The position numbers and the translations under genes were made by a program. Shown in pieces: positions 1 through 8,420 of a stretch of 64,000 nucleotides of DNA. Positions within the stretch are counted from its first letter, which is position 1; each line of letters begins with the position of its first letter. The notes under the pieces are model-generated. The model was not told the origin of the DNA. It saw only the letters and a program-made list of their open reading frames with translations, and ran no database searches. This DNA comes from Tenacibaculum todarodis (GTDB lineage Bacteria; Bacteroidota; Bacteroidia; Flavobacteriales; Flavobacteriaceae): assembly GCF_001889045.1 (NCBI RefSeq), contig NZ_CP018155.1, positions 1,235,001 to 1,299,000 of the forward strand, in the 5' to 3' direction.

Positions 1-454
1 TGTCTGGTACCATATCTACAACAAATTGTAAAGGACCACTACTTTGTTGCTTTGATGCTTCGGTAATTTTTGAAGTTATACTCGAACTTTTTGCATAGGT
101 ATTTGTTAATTTGTCAATTGTTTCTTGAGAAATACCATCTCCTGGTTGCATTATATTAACCAACACTAAACCTATAGTAATTGCAACTACTGTTGTACCT
201 ATATAAATAAGGATAGTTCTAACACCTATATTTTTAAATTTAGAAATGTCTTTTAAATCTGAAATTCCTTTTATTAGTGAAGCTACAATAAGCGGAACTG
301 CAATTAATTTTAATAATTTTACAAAAATTGTTCCTAGAGGTTTTATCCAATCCGCAATAAAATTTTGCCAACCTAATTGTAATGCTAAGAATCCAAAAAG
401 AATTCCTAAAACCATTCCAATCATTATTTTCCAGTGTAGTGCTAGTTTTTTCAT
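1..454 (-). CDS. Dicarboxylate/amino acid:cation symporter (DAACS), 3' end outside window
   Basis: Reading the minus strand from the ATG at 454 gives an open frame to the window edge (151 codons visible). It begins MKKLALHWKIMIGMVLGILF and continues with further membrane segments around TIFVKLLKLIAVPLIVASL and TILIYIGTTVVAITIGLVLV. The segment KLLKLIAVPLIVASLIKGI is the well-conserved early part of sodium/proton:glutamate and dicarboxylate symporters (GltP/DctA/SLC1 family), inner-membrane importers of acidic amino acids or C4-dicarboxylates. The C-terminal half, with the substrate-binding hairpins, lies beyond the edge, so the substrate cannot be judged. The gene is divergent from the DUF937 gene, with 127 bp between the two starts. 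Confidence 0.85.
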   Translation of the reverse strand, partial: MKKLALHWKIMIGMVLGILFGFLALQLGWQNFIADWIKPLGTIFVKLLKLIAVPLIVASLIKGISDLKDISKFKNIGVRTILIYIGTTVVAITIGLVLVNIMQPGDGISQETIDKLTNTYAKSSSITSKITEASKQQSSGPLQFVVDMVPD

Positions 455-581
455 TAAATATATATGTTATTTTTCAAGATTGAAAGGTAGAAAAAAAAAA
501 GATAATATAGGGTGTGACTTTATTTGTATATTGTGTCATAAATATAACAAGCTTAATATTAACAAAATAAAAAAACAAAAA

Positions 582-1217
582 ATGGCAGGAATTTTAGACT
601 TATTAAACAGTGACTTAGGAAAAACAATTATATCTGGAGTTTCTGGATCTACAGGTCAAGACGCAGGAAAAACAAGTAGTGTATTAACAATGGCGCTACC
701 AGTTTTAATGAAAGCAATGGAACGTAATGCTTCTACACCAGAAGGTGCTGAAGGATTAATGGGAGCGTTAAAAAAGCACGATGGTGGTATTTTAGATAAC
801 CTTGGAGGTTTATTTGGTGGTGGAGTTGATGAAACTGTAAAACAAGATGGAGCTGGAATTTTAGGTCATATTTTAGGTAACAAACAACAAGGTGTTGAAA
901 AAGTTATCGGAGAAAAATCTGGAATGGATACAGGAAGTGTTGGTAACATTTTAAAAGTTGCAGCACCAATATTAATGGGAGTTTTAGGTCAACAATCTCG
1001 CCAAAGTAATGTAAGTAACTCAGCAGATTTAGGTGGTTTACTTGGTGGTTTACTTGGTGGTAACGAAACTAAAAACGAACAAAGCTTCTTAGAAAAAATA
1101 CTAGATGCAGATGGTGACGGTAGTGTTATTGATGATGTTGCAGGTATGGTTTTAGGACAAGCTACAAAAGGAAAAGGTGGCATTGCTGGTCTTTTAGGAG
1201 GTCTTTTTGGTAAGTAA
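582..1217 (+). CDS. DUF937 domain-containing protein
   Basis: A 211-residue protein. The frame is open far upstream, but that part is antisense to the symporter gene, so the ATG at 582 (MAGILDLLNSDLGKTIISGV) is the natural start. The sequence is built from glycine- and leucine-rich stretches (GGILDNLGGLFGGG, DLGGLLGGLLGGN, GIAGLLGGLFGK) separated by short helical segments, as in DUF937 proteins of unknown function. Residues 175-185 (DADGDGSVIDD) have the spacing of an EF-hand or dockerin calcium loop. No signal peptide is seen, so it is probably cytoplasmic. It is a single gene ended by a strong hairpin terminator. Family assignment is from recognition; the biological role is unknown. Confidence 0.8.
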   Translation: MAGILDLLNSDLGKTIISGVSGSTGQDAGKTSSVLTMALPVLMKAMERNASTPEGAEGLMGALKKHDGGILDNLGGLFGGGVDETVKQDGAGILGHILGNKQQGVEKVIGEKSGMDTGSVGNILKVAAPILMGVLGQQSRQSNVSNSADLGGLLGGLLGGNETKNEQSFLEKILDADGDGSVIDDVAGMVLGQATKGKGGIAGLLGGLFGK

Positions 1218-1236
1218 AATTCCTATATTATAAATA

Positions 1237-1273
1237 TAAAAAAAGGTCAAACATTTATTGTTTGACCTTTTTT
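1237..1273 (+). terminator. Rho-independent terminator after DUF937 gene
   Basis: The arms AAAAAGGTCAAACA and TGTTTGACCTTTTTT pair around a short loop and end in a T-run. It lies 20 bp after the stop at 1217. Confidence 0.85.
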
Positions 1274-1280
1274 CTTGTTG

Positions 1281-1288
1281 TAATTTTG
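1281..1288 (+). promoter_or_regulatory. Bacteroidota -7 promoter box before the 1308 gene
   Basis: TAATTTTG matches TAnnTTTG, 20 bp before the ATG at 1308. A TTTG at 1261-1264 could serve as the -33 box with a 16-bp spacer, slightly short. That TTTG is also part of the preceding terminator stem. Confidence 0.5.
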
Positions 1289-1307
1289 CAGTACTTATTT
1301 TTTTAAA

Positions 1308-1613
1308 ATGGAAAAACTAAAACAACGCTGGGGAATAGAAAGTAATTGGGCAATTATTGCTATACTGCTTGTTTTCTCTATTAATGGATCTTTTGCTACA
1401 TGGGTTGCAAAACCAGTTACTGCATTCTTTGGTTTATCTCCAGAAACTACAAATCCATTTTTGTTTTGGTTCTTAAGAATCTTATTAATATTTCCTATTT
1501 ATCAACTTACATTACCTATCGTTGGTTGGGTATTTGGTCAATTTAAATTCTTTTGGGCATTTGAAAAGAAATTTTTAAGTCGCTTAGGATTAGGATTCTT
1601 GTTTAAAAAATAA
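1308..1613 (+). CDS. Small membrane protein, DUF6787-like
   Basis: A 101-residue protein starting MEKLKQRWGIESNWAIIAI. It has two or three hydrophobic segments (about residues 15-35 and 50-80) and a basic C-terminus (FEKKFLSRLGLGFLFKK), so an inner-membrane location is likely. The opening motif RWGI-S-NWAI followed by VAKPV is familiar from a small conserved flavobacterial membrane family (DUF6787, from memory). No function is known. Its stop codon abuts the stop codon of the convergent gene at 1614 without a spacer, and no separate terminator is visible, so the two transcripts probably overlap. Confidence 0.65.
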   Translation: MEKLKQRWGIESNWAIIAILLVFSINGSFATWVAKPVTAFFGLSPETTNPFLFWFLRILLIFPIYQLTLPIVGWVFGQFKFFWAFEKKFLSRLGLGFLFKK

Positions 1614-1886
1614 CTAAACTTCAATAGTCGTTTCTTTCTCTTTTTTAAAAACAAATGTGTACAACCACATTAATGTAAAAGTTGGTATCACATCCAAAAA
1701 TGGCATAGCCTCTTCAACAAATGTTATTGCTGCTGCTATTTTACCTTCTTTCCCTTTGTACATTTTTGTCATTAAATACGCAGACAAAGGTGCCCAAACA
1801 ATATCCAACATTGGAAACGCAAAAGATGCATAACCAAAAGCATCAAACAATAAACCTAATGCTAATTTTTTATATTTATTTTTCAT
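1614..1886 (-). CDS. Conserved hypothetical membrane protein, 90 aa
   Basis: A 90-residue protein with three hydrophobic stretches: KLALGLLFDAFGYASFAFPML, DIVWAPLSAYLMTKMY and FLDVIPTFTLMWLYTFVF. It ends in a charged tail (KKEKETTIEV). The pattern suggests a small integral membrane protein of the type common in Flavobacteriaceae. I do not recognise a functional domain. It is convergent and directly abutting with the 1308 gene. The 99-bp gap upstream is shared with the divergently transcribed Nudix gene. Confidence 0.6.
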   Translation of the reverse strand: MKNKYKKLALGLLFDAFGYASFAFPMLDIVWAPLSAYLMTKMYKGKEGKIAAAITFVEEAMPFLDVIPTFTLMWLYTFVFKKEKETTIEV

Positions 1887-1958
1887 CTATCAATTTTAAT
1901 TTATAGTTGAAATATGGCAAAATTCAAGCCAAAAAACAGCTATATCATTTGAAATGAA

Positions 1959-1966
1959 TAAGTTTG
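1959..1966 (+). promoter_or_regulatory. -7 promoter box before the Nudix gene
   Basis: TAAGTTTG fits TAnnTTTG and lies 20 bp before the Nudix ATG at 1986. No convincing -33 TTTG is seen at the usual distance. Confidence 0.4.
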
Positions 1967-1985
1967 CATAAAATTACTATTTTCT

Positions 1986-2616
1986 ATGGATTTTTCTGAA
2001 TTTCAATCTAAAATAAATCATTACAAAACTACGCAACTTGGCGGAATGGAAGCGCAATTTAAATTGGTTCCTAAACTTCGACTGCAATATTCCGAAGAAA
2101 AAATAAAAAACAGTAATCCAAAAAAAGCCGCTGTTTTGGCATTATTTTATCCAAATAAAAACGGAAAAACATGTTTTTTATTAACAGAACGAGCTAGTTA
2201 TAACGGTACACATTCTGGTCAAATAAGTTTCCCTGGAGGAAAAATTGAAAAAAAACGATATCAATTTACAAGAAACGGCACTTAGAGAAACTCACGAAGA
2301 AGTTGGTGTTTTACCTTCATCAATAGCAATAATAAGAGAAATTACTGACGTTTATATTCCTCCAAGTAATTTTTTAGCAACTCCTTTTATGGGCTTCACA
2401 AATACAAAACCAACTTTTATTGAAAATAATGAAGTAGCCAACAGTATAACTGTTTTAGTAAGTGATTTACTTAATAATGATAATATTACTAGTAAAATTA
2501 TGAGTACTTCTTATATGAAAGAAATTAGCGTACCTTGCTTTAAACTAAACAATTACATTGTTTGGGGAGCAACGGCAATGATTCTTTCAGAAATTAAAGA
2601 ATTGTTGAACTCTTAA
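1986..2616 (+). pseudogene. Nudix hydrolase, CoA pyrophosphatase (NuCoA) type, frameshifted at A8
   Basis: Two overlapping frames together encode one protein of about 209 residues. The first frame (from 1986) carries the NuCoA signature LLTERASYNGTHSGQISFPG that marks CoA/acyl-CoA diphosphatases, and runs into the Nudix box at GGKIEK. The second frame, ending at 2616, supplies the rest: DINLQETALRETHEEVG, with the catalytic REx2EExG. The break is in the run of eight A at 2248-2255. Removing one A gives GGKIEKNDINLQETALRE, a complete Nudix box. As written, the product would stop at 2285 before the catalytic helix. Sequencing or assembly error, real decay, or slippage on A8 are all possible. 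The full-length protein would hydrolyse CoA to phosphopantetheine plus 3',5'-ADP. Confidence 0.85.
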
Positions 2617-2633
2617 CTTGATTAATTCTTTTG

Positions 2634-2641
2634 TATTTTTG
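2634..2641 (+). promoter_or_regulatory. -7 promoter box before the acyltransferase gene
   Basis: TATTTTTG matches TAnnTTTG, 23 bp before the ATG at 2665, giving a short leader. Confidence 0.45.
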
Positions 2642-2664
2642 TAGCTCTTACAAATTAAAAACTT

Positions 2665-3504
2665 ATGCCTTTATTTAAAAGGAACCCTTTTGGACATATA
2701 TTATTCTTAAAGAAATGGCTTATCAGAATCTTTGGTGTTATTTCTCACGGAAGATACAGACGTTTTAATAATTTACAGATTGAAGGTTCTGAAATTCTTA
2801 GAAATTTACCTGAAAACAATGTGCTTTTTGTCTCTAATCATCAAACATACTTTGCGGATGTAGCTGCAATGTTTCATGTTTTTAATGCTGCCTTAAAAGG
2901 AAGAGATAATACCATTAAAAATATCGGATACATTTGGCAGCCTAAATTAAACATATATTATGTTGCTGCTGGAGAAACTATGCGTGCAGGATTGTTGCCA
3001 AAAATATTTGCTTATGTTGGCTCTGTTTCCATTGAAAGAACTTGGCGCAGCGAAGGTAAAGATGTAAAAAGACAAGTAAAAATGTCTGATGTTTCTAACA
3101 TTGGAAAAGCTCTAAATGACGGTTGGGTAATTACGTTTCCGCAGGGAACAACTACAGCTTTTAAACCAATTAGAAGAGGAACAGCTCATATAATAAAAAA
3201 GCACAAACCTGTAGTTGTACCTATTGTAATTGATGGTTTTAGACGTTCTTTTGATAAAAAAGGATTGCAAATTAAGAAACGTAACGTCTTACAATCTATG
3301 GTTATTAAAGAGCCTTTAGAGATTGATTATGAAAATGAAGATGTTGCCGATATTGTGACTAAAATTGAATATGCAATTGAACAACATCCTTCTTTTTTAA
3401 AAGTACTTACACCTAAGCAACTTGAAGAAGAGCAAGATTTTATTGAAAGTCGTCGTTTTTGGGGAGCAGATTCTAAGGAAAAAGAAAGTAAAAAAAAGTT
3501 GTAA
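2665..3504 (+). CDS. 1-acyl-sn-glycerol-3-phosphate acyltransferase-like (PlsC/LPLAT family)
   Basis: A 279-residue lysophospholipid acyltransferase-like protein. Motif I is NHQTYFADV (about residues 53-61), motif II SIERTW near 118, motif III TFPQGTTTAFKPIRRGTA near 153-170, and motif IV VVVPIVIDGF near 185. These elements form the active site of enzymes that transfer a fatty acyl group to lysophosphatidate or related lysolipids at the inner membrane. Two motifs are not canonical: the histidine and aspartate of motif I are five residues apart instead of four, and FPEGTR is replaced by FPQGTT. The acceptor may therefore not be lysophosphatidate. Family membership is clear, exact substrate not. 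It is a monocistronic gene with its own -7 box. Confidence 0.8.
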   Translation: MPLFKRNPFGHILFLKKWLIRIFGVISHGRYRRFNNLQIEGSEILRNLPENNVLFVSNHQTYFADVAAMFHVFNAALKGRDNTIKNIGYIWQPKLNIYYVAAGETMRAGLLPKIFAYVGSVSIERTWRSEGKDVKRQVKMSDVSNIGKALNDGWVITFPQGTTTAFKPIRRGTAHIIKKHKPVVVPIVIDGFRRSFDKKGLQIKKRNVLQSMVIKEPLEIDYENEDVADIVTKIEYAIEQHPSFLKVLTPKQLEEEQDFIESRRFWGADSKEKESKKKL

Positions 3505-3511
3505 ACGAAGC

Positions 3512-3988
3512 TTAGTCTAACAACTCTTCTAACTCTAATTTATAATCGTATTGTAAATCTTCATGTAAGGTTGCAATTGCTTTTTCTATCAATAGAACTT
3601 GTCTATCAAATGAATTTAATAATTGCTGACTATTCTTAATTGAAGGTTTAAAATTCTTGAGTTTATAACAAAAATGTAACAGTAATTCTACTTCTGTTTC
3701 TTTCTTTTTTGAATATCGAATAAACTTTTTAGTAAGCGTTAAAATTTTTCTGACGCTTTTTCTAATATAGAAAAAACTCTTAGTATTTATTTGCTCAAAC
3801 AAATTGTCCATTTGTTCTTTTACACTTTCTATATAACCTTCTTCATTATGAGATTCAAAAAGCAAATAAGTAAGTAACTCTTTATTTTCTTTTTTAAATT
3901 TAGAAAGCTGTAAACACAATTCAATCAATTCATTGGTTGATTTATGTGCTAATTCATCTTTTATTTTTTTTACAGTAACTGCTTTCAT
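3512..3988 (-). CDS. Conserved hypothetical helical protein, 158 aa
   Basis: A 158-residue, lysine- and glutamate-rich protein that looks entirely alpha-helical, with long amphipathic stretches (KIKDELAHKSTNELIELCLQ, LLLHFCYKLKNF, VLLIEKAIATLHEDLQYDYK). There is no signal peptide or membrane segment, so it should be cytoplasmic. I do not recognise a domain. It is convergent with the acyltransferase gene, 7 bp apart, and lies downstream of fabV on the same strand but separated from it by a terminator. Confidence 0.55.
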   Translation of the reverse strand: MKAVTVKKIKDELAHKSTNELIELCLQLSKFKKENKELLTYLLFESHNEEGYIESVKEQMDNLFEQINTKSFFYIRKSVRKILTLTKKFIRYSKKKETEVELLLHFCYKLKNFKPSIKNSQQLLNSFDRQVLLIEKAIATLHEDLQYDYKLELEELLD

Positions 3989-4019
3989 ATTTATTTTTTT
4001 ACAAGATAAAAGTAAAAAA

Positions 4020-4052
4020 GAAACCTCATAGAATTTCTACGAGGTTTTTATT
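4020..4052 (-). terminator. Terminator after fabV
   Basis: On the minus strand AAACCTCGTAG and the facing arm ending in GAGGTTTCTTTTTT form a hairpin followed by T residues, 18 bp beyond the fabV stop. The plus strand also ends in a T-rich run, so it may work both ways. Confidence 0.75.
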
Positions 4053-4069
4053 GTTTTTCGAATATTTTA

Positions 4070-5257
4070 CTATTGAATACTAGGTACTTCAACCAATTCA
4101 TTAACATCTGCATCATAATCTATTCCTGGTACCTTAAACCCGAATAATTTAAAAAATTCGTTGCTATATTCTTCTAAATCTCCAATTTCAGATAAATTTT
4201 CAGTTGTAGCTTTTTTCCATAATTCAGAAATCTCTGCTTGTACGTCTTCACGCATTTCCCAATCATCAACTCTAATTCTACCTTTTTCATCTAAAGCTAA
4301 ATCTCCACCAAACAAACGTTCGCTATACAAACGTTGAATTTGCTCAATACAACCTTCGTGAATTCCTTTCTCTTTCATCACTTTAAATAATAAAGAAATA
4401 TATAAAGGAATTACTGGAATTGCAGAACTTGCTTGTGTTACTAATGCTTTATTTACTGAAACATACGCCTTTCCTCCTATCGATTTTAAATCGTCTGTAA
4501 TTGTAAAAGCAGTAGCTTCTAAATGGTCTTTTGCAGCACCAATTGTTCCGTTTCTATAGACTGGTTTTGTAACTTCTGGGCCAATATAAGAATAGGCAAC
4601 AGTTTTTATTCCTTCGGCTAACAAGTTTTCAGCTTGTAAAGCGTCCATCCACATTTTCCAGTCTTCTCCACCCATTACAGTTATCGTATTTTCTACGTCT
4701 TCTCCTTCTGCAGGATTTATAGAAATTTCTGATACTTTTCCTGTATGAAAATCTACGGTTTTATTGGTAAAAACTTCGCCAATTGGTTTTAAAACCGATT
4801 TAAAACGTTTTCCTGAAGTTGGATGTGTTCTTACAGGTGAAGCTAAACTGTATATTACTAAATCAATTTGACCTAAGTCTTCCTTAATTAAGTTTACAAC
4901 TTGTTCTTTTACTTCGTTTGAAAACGCGTCTCCGTTAATACTTTTTGCATACAAACCTGCCTTGTTTGCTTCTTGCTCAAAAGCGGCTGTGTTGTAAAAT
5001 CCTGGCGAACCTGGTCTTCCTGCTGTAGCTGGTTTGTCAAAGAAAACACCAATTGTAGCAGCATCTGATCCAAATGCACTTGCAATTCTTGATGCCAGTC
5101 CAAAACCCGTTGAAGAACCTAAAACTAATACTCTTTTAGCGCCTTCAATTTTTCCTTTAGATTTTATATATTCAATTTGATCTTTAACATTTTGAGCACA
5201 ACCGGTTGGATGCGATGTTAAACAGATAAATCCTCTTGTTCTTGGTTCTATTATCAT
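4070..5257 (-). CDS. fabV: Enoyl-[acyl-carrier-protein] reductase FabV
   Basis: A 395-residue protein with the characteristic FabV opening MIIEPRTRGFICLTSHPTGC. It has a Rossmann nucleotide-binding loop GSSTGFG at residues 48-54. The active-site pair is Tyr234 and Lys243 in YRNGTIGAAK, the Y-x8-K spacing that separates FabV from FabI (Y-x6-K). The enzyme uses NADH to reduce trans-2-enoyl-ACP in the last step of each fatty-acid elongation cycle; FabV enzymes are known to be poorly inhibited by triclosan. Length is normal for the family. It is monocistronic, with a terminator after it and an inverted-repeat cluster between it and purC. Confidence 0.95.
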   Translation of the reverse strand: MIIEPRTRGFICLTSHPTGCAQNVKDQIEYIKSKGKIEGAKRVLVLGSSTGFGLASRIASAFGSDAATIGVFFDKPATAGRPGSPGFYNTAAFEQEANKAGLYAKSINGDAFSNEVKEQVVNLIKEDLGQIDLVIYSLASPVRTHPTSGKRFKSVLKPIGEVFTNKTVDFHTGKVSEISINPAEGEDVENTITVMGGEDWKMWMDALQAENLLAEGIKTVAYSYIGPEVTKPVYRNGTIGAAKDHLEATAFTITDDLKSIGGKAYVSVNKALVTQASSAIPVIPLYISLLFKVMKEKGIHEGCIEQIQRLYSERLFGGDLALDEKGRIRVDDWEMREDVQAEISELWKKATTENLSEIGDLEEYSNEFFKLFGFKVPGIDYDADVNELVEVPSIQ

Positions 5258-5264
5258 TTTACAG

Positions 5265-5292
5265 TTTTTAGTCGTTAGTTTTTAGTCGTTAG
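5265..5292. repeat. Tandem 14-bp duplication before fabV
   Basis: TTTTTAGTCGTTAG occurs twice in succession just upstream of the fabV start, a short tandem duplication in the probable leader or promoter region. Confidence 0.6.
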
Positions 5293-5326
5293 TAATTAGC
5301 TCGACAAAACATTAATTAATTTACTC

Positions 5327-5405
5327 TTGTCATTTCGACGTTAGGAGAAATCTTAATTTTTTAATAGTTATTAGATTCCTCCTCATTCTTCGTTCGGAAT
5401 GACAA
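5327..5405. repeat. Paired inverted repeat (TTGTCATTTCG ... CGGAATGACAA)
   Basis: TTGTCATTTCGACGTTAGGA and the facing TTCGTTCGGAATGACAA form an imperfect palindrome of about 79 bp between fabV and purC. The same sequence family recurs at 28565-28676. It is a flavobacterial intergenic repeat able to fold into a hairpin. Confidence 0.7.
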
Positions 5406-5408
5406 GAT

Positions 5409-6356
5409 TTATTTATTTAAAAAAGAAGTTACATTCTTTTCTATTCTTGCCAAAACATTTTCTGTAGAAGCTTTTACAAACTTCTCTCCTGTTATTTGTT
5501 CGTACAATTCAATATATCTGTTAGAAATTTCGATAATTTTTTCATCATTCATTTCTGGAATTTGTTGCCCGTCTTTTCCTTGAAAACCATTTTCAATTAA
5601 CCATTGACGTACAAATTCTTTTGATAATTGTTTCTGAGATTCTCCTTTTTCTTGGCGTTCTTGATATCCTTCAGCATAAAAATAACGAGACGAATCTGGT
5701 GTATGAATTTCGTCAATCAAGACAATTTTACCATCTTTAGTTTTACCAAATTCATATTTAGTATCTACTAAAATTAATCCGCGAGAAGCAGCAATTTCTG
5801 TTCCTCTTGCAAATAAAGCTCTTGTATATTTTTCTAAAACAATATAATCTTCTTCAGAAACTATTCCTTTTGCTAAAATGTCTTCACGTGTAATATCTTC
5901 ATCGTGATCTCCATTATCAGCTTTTGTTGAAGGCGTAATTATTGGATTTGGAAACTTATCGTTTTCTTTTAAACCTTCAGCCATTTCAACTCCACATAAA
6001 ACTCTTTTACCTGCTTTGTATTCTCTTGCTGCATGACCAGACATATAACCTCTAATTACCATTTCTACTTTAAATGGCTCACATAAATGACCAATTGCCA
6101 CATTTTCATCTGGATTTGCAACTAACCAATTAGGAACAATATCTGCTGTATCATTCATCATTTTTGTTGCAATCTGATTTAAAATCTGACCTTTAAACGG
6201 AATTTGACGCGGTAAAATTACGTCAAAAGCTGATAATCTATCCGAAGCAATCATTACTAATACTTCGTCATTTATATTGTAAACTTCTCTTACTTTTCCT
6301 TTATAAATACTTTTTTGTTTAGGAAAGTTAAAGTTAGTCTCGTTAATTGTATTCAT
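5409..6356 (-). CDS. purC: Phosphoribosylaminoimidazole-succinocarboxamide synthase (SAICAR synthase)
   Basis: A 315-residue protein of the full-length SAICAR synthase type. It contains [13 protein letters not shown] (about residues 37-49), [14 protein letters not shown], the loop [18 protein letters not shown], and [10 protein letters not shown] followed by [13 protein letters not shown]. These are the ATP, metal and CAIR binding segments of PurC. The enzyme ligates aspartate to CAIR with ATP in purine biosynthesis. The start [20 protein letters not shown] agrees with flavobacterial homologues. No other purine gene is adjacent. Confidence 0.95.
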   Translation of the reverse strand: MNTINETNFNFPKQKSIYKGKVREVYNINDEVLVMIASDRLSAFDVILPRQIPFKGQILNQIATKMMNDTADIVPNWLVANPDENVAIGHLCEPFKVEMVIRGYMSGHAAREYKAGKRVLCGVEMAEGLKENDKFPNPIITPSTKADNGDHDEDITREDILAKGIVSEEDYIVLEKYTRALFARGTEIAASRGLILVDTKYEFGKTKDGKIVLIDEIHTPDSSRYFYAEGYQERQEKGESQKQLSKEFVRQWLIENGFQGKDGQQIPEMNDEKIIEISNRYIELYEQITGEKFVKASTENVLARIEKNVTSFLNK

Positions 6357-6421
6357 CTATTTGTTTGTTGTGTTGTTGGTTGCAAAAGTACTTTAAACAC
6401 TATTGATTAACAACTAAAATT

Positions 6422-7378
6422 TTATTCCGTTTCTATACTTTTATAAGCTGTAATTATTTTTCTTACTAATTTATGACGCACAACATCTTTATCGTCTAAA
6501 AATACTTGCGCAATTCCGTCAATATCTTTTAAAGTAAGTAAAGATGCCTTTAATCCTGAAACTTGTTTTCTTGGTAAATCTATTTGCCCTGGATCTCCAG
6601 TAATGATAAACTTTGCGTGTTTTCCCATTCTGGTTAAAAACATTTTCATTTGATTGTGCGTTGTATTTTGTGCTTCGTCTAAAATTACAAAGGCATTATC
6701 TAAAGTTCTACCGCGCATAAATGCCAAAGGAGCAATCTGTATAATTCCTTTTTCTATATGAGATTCTAATTTTTCATGCGGAATCATATCTCGCAACGCA
6801 TCATATAAAGGTTGCATATACGGATCTAGTTTTTCCTTTAAATCTCCAGGTAAAAAACCTAAATTTTCACCAGATTCTACTGCAGGTCTTGTTAAAATAA
6901 TTCTACGTACATCTTTCTCTTTTAACGCTTTTACAGCCAAAGCAACAGCTGTATATGTTTTACCTGTTCCTGCAGGTCCAACAGCAAAAAGCATATCATT
7001 TTTTTGCATTAAAGAAACCATTTTACGCTGGTTAGCAGTTTGTGGTTTAATTTGCTTTCCGCTAACTCCATGCACTAAAATATCATCTCCTTTTCCGGTA
7101 GATTTACGGGTTTCTTCTTCTTTTCCTGTTGAAGTTACTAAGCGTTCAATGATATTGTCATCTAACTTATTATACTTATTAAAATACTTAATTAGCATTT
7201 CAATTCGTTTTTCAAACTCATCTAAAAGATCTGATTCTCCATAAATTTTCAATTTATTGCCACGTGCTACAATTTTAATTTTTGGAAAGTATGTTTTTAA
7301 TTGAGTAATAGTACTATTTCGTGCTCCAAAAAAATCGTTTGGATCAATTTCTGTCAATTCAATTATACGTTCTGTCAA
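6422..7378 (-). CDS. PhoH family ATPase
   Basis: A 318-residue PhoH-like P-loop protein. A KH-like or leader region of about 110 residues precedes the ATPase core. Walker A is GPAGTGKT at residues 134-141, and Walker B is in AFVILDEAQN near 230, followed by the sensor FIITGDPGQIDLP. PhoH proteins are cytoplasmic ATPases linked to RNA metabolism and phosphate or stress responses; the precise substrate is not established. Length is normal. The gene is divergent from the SAM-hydrolase gene with a 172-bp shared promoter region. Confidence 0.9.
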   Translation of the reverse strand: MTERIIELTEIDPNDFFGARNSTITQLKTYFPKIKIVARGNKLKIYGESDLLDEFEKRIEMLIKYFNKYNKLDDNIIERLVTSTGKEEETRKSTGKGDDILVHGVSGKQIKPQTANQRKMVSLMQKNDMLFAVGPAGTGKTYTAVALAVKALKEKDVRRIILTRPAVESGENLGFLPGDLKEKLDPYMQPLYDALRDMIPHEKLESHIEKGIIQIAPLAFMRGRTLDNAFVILDEAQNTTHNQMKMFLTRMGKHAKFIITGDPGQIDLPRKQVSGLKASLLTLKDIDGIAQVFLDDKDVVRHKLVRKIITAYKSIETE

Positions 7379-7492
7379 ATGATAAATTTTTAAAAATTAA
7401 CAGTCATAGACTGTTTTGTTAATATTAACTGCGTTAAAAAACCTTTGATTAAAATACAGTAGAAATTTAGAAATTATTTTTGAAGAAATCAT

Positions 7493-7500
7493 TAGATTTG
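7493..7500 (+). promoter_or_regulatory. -7 promoter box before the SAM-hydrolase gene
   Basis: TAGATTTG matches TAnnTTTG, 50 bp before the ATG at 7551, in the phoH/SAM-hydrolase divergent region. Confidence 0.45.
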
Positions 7501-7550
7501 CGTTAAATAGTCAAAAACTTTTTCACAACTAATTAACAGTTATTTTTTTA

Positions 7551-8414
7551 ATGTCTCTAATTACTTTAACTACAGATTTCGGAACTAAAGATCACTTTGT
7601 AGGTGCTGTAAAAGGAGCTATCTACACAGAACTTCCTGATGTTAAAATAATTGACATTACACATCATATTACTCCTTTTAACATTACTGAAACTGCATAT
7701 ATTTTAAAAAATGCATATAAAAGTTTTCCTAAAGGAAGTATACATATTGTTGGTGTAGATTCAGAATTATCTATAGAAAACAAACATATTGCATTAGAAT
7801 TGGATGATCATTTTTTTGTATGTCCAGATAATGGATTAATTTCTATGATTGCTTCAGAAATTAACCCTACAAAGATTGTAGAAATTAATATCCATGATCG
7901 TATTCAAAGTAGTTTTCCTGTACTAGATGTTTTTGTACAAGTTGCTTGTCATATTGCTCGTGGAGGAAACTTAGGTGTAATTGGTAAAGAAATTAAAGAA
8001 TATAAAAAGTTAGTTGAAATTCAACCAAAAGTAAATCAAACACAAACTATTATTAATGGAGGCGTAATTTATATTGATAATTACGGAAATGTAATTAGCA
8101 ATATCAGTAAAAAGATGTTTAATGAAATTGGTAAAGGAAGACCTTTTAAAATTTCTGCACGTAGATATTCTTTTTCAAAAATATATAGTAGATATAATGA
8201 GTTTGTAGATTTTTCTGTACCAGAAGAACGCCGTAGAAATGATGGTGAACGATTAGCAATCTTTAATTCTGCTGGTTTTTTAGAAATTGCTGTATACAGA
8301 AGTAATTTAACCACTGTTGGAGGCGCATCTTCTTTGTTAGGAATGGATTATAGAGATACCATTTCTATTGAATTTGAAACTATTAAATCGCCAGAATTTA
8401 CAACTCTTAACTAA
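7551..8414 (+). CDS. SAM hydrolase / SAM-dependent halogenase family protein (DUF62)
   Basis: A 287-residue protein with the family hallmarks TTDFG at residues 7-11, DITHHI near 35-40, FVCPDNGL around 89-96, and a C-terminal beta domain with INSISKKMF- and GRPFKI-like segments. The family includes chlorinase and fluorinase enzymes, but the great majority are S-adenosylmethionine hydroxide adenosyltransferases, which split SAM into adenosine and methionine. The role is expected to be in SAM turnover. It starts a likely operon with the monooxygenase-fold protein 6 bp downstream and the acetyltransferase that overlaps it by 1 bp. Confidence 0.85.
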   Translation: MSLITLTTDFGTKDHFVGAVKGAIYTELPDVKIIDITHHITPFNITETAYILKNAYKSFPKGSIHIVGVDSELSIENKHIALELDDHFFVCPDNGLISMIASEINPTKIVEINIHDRIQSSFPVLDVFVQVACHIARGGNLGVIGKEIKEYKKLVEIQPKVNQTQTIINGGVIYIDNYGNVISNISKKMFNEIGKGRPFKISARRYSFSKIYSRYNEFVDFSVPEERRRNDGERLAIFNSAGFLEIAVYRSNLTTVGGASSLLGMDYRDTISIEFETIKSPEFTTLN

Positions 8415-8420
8415 AAAAGC

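Noticed and set aside
246..581. N-terminal 112 residues ahead of the DUF937 protein
   Set aside because: This part is antisense to the DAACS symporter gene, and the family starts at MAGILDLL.
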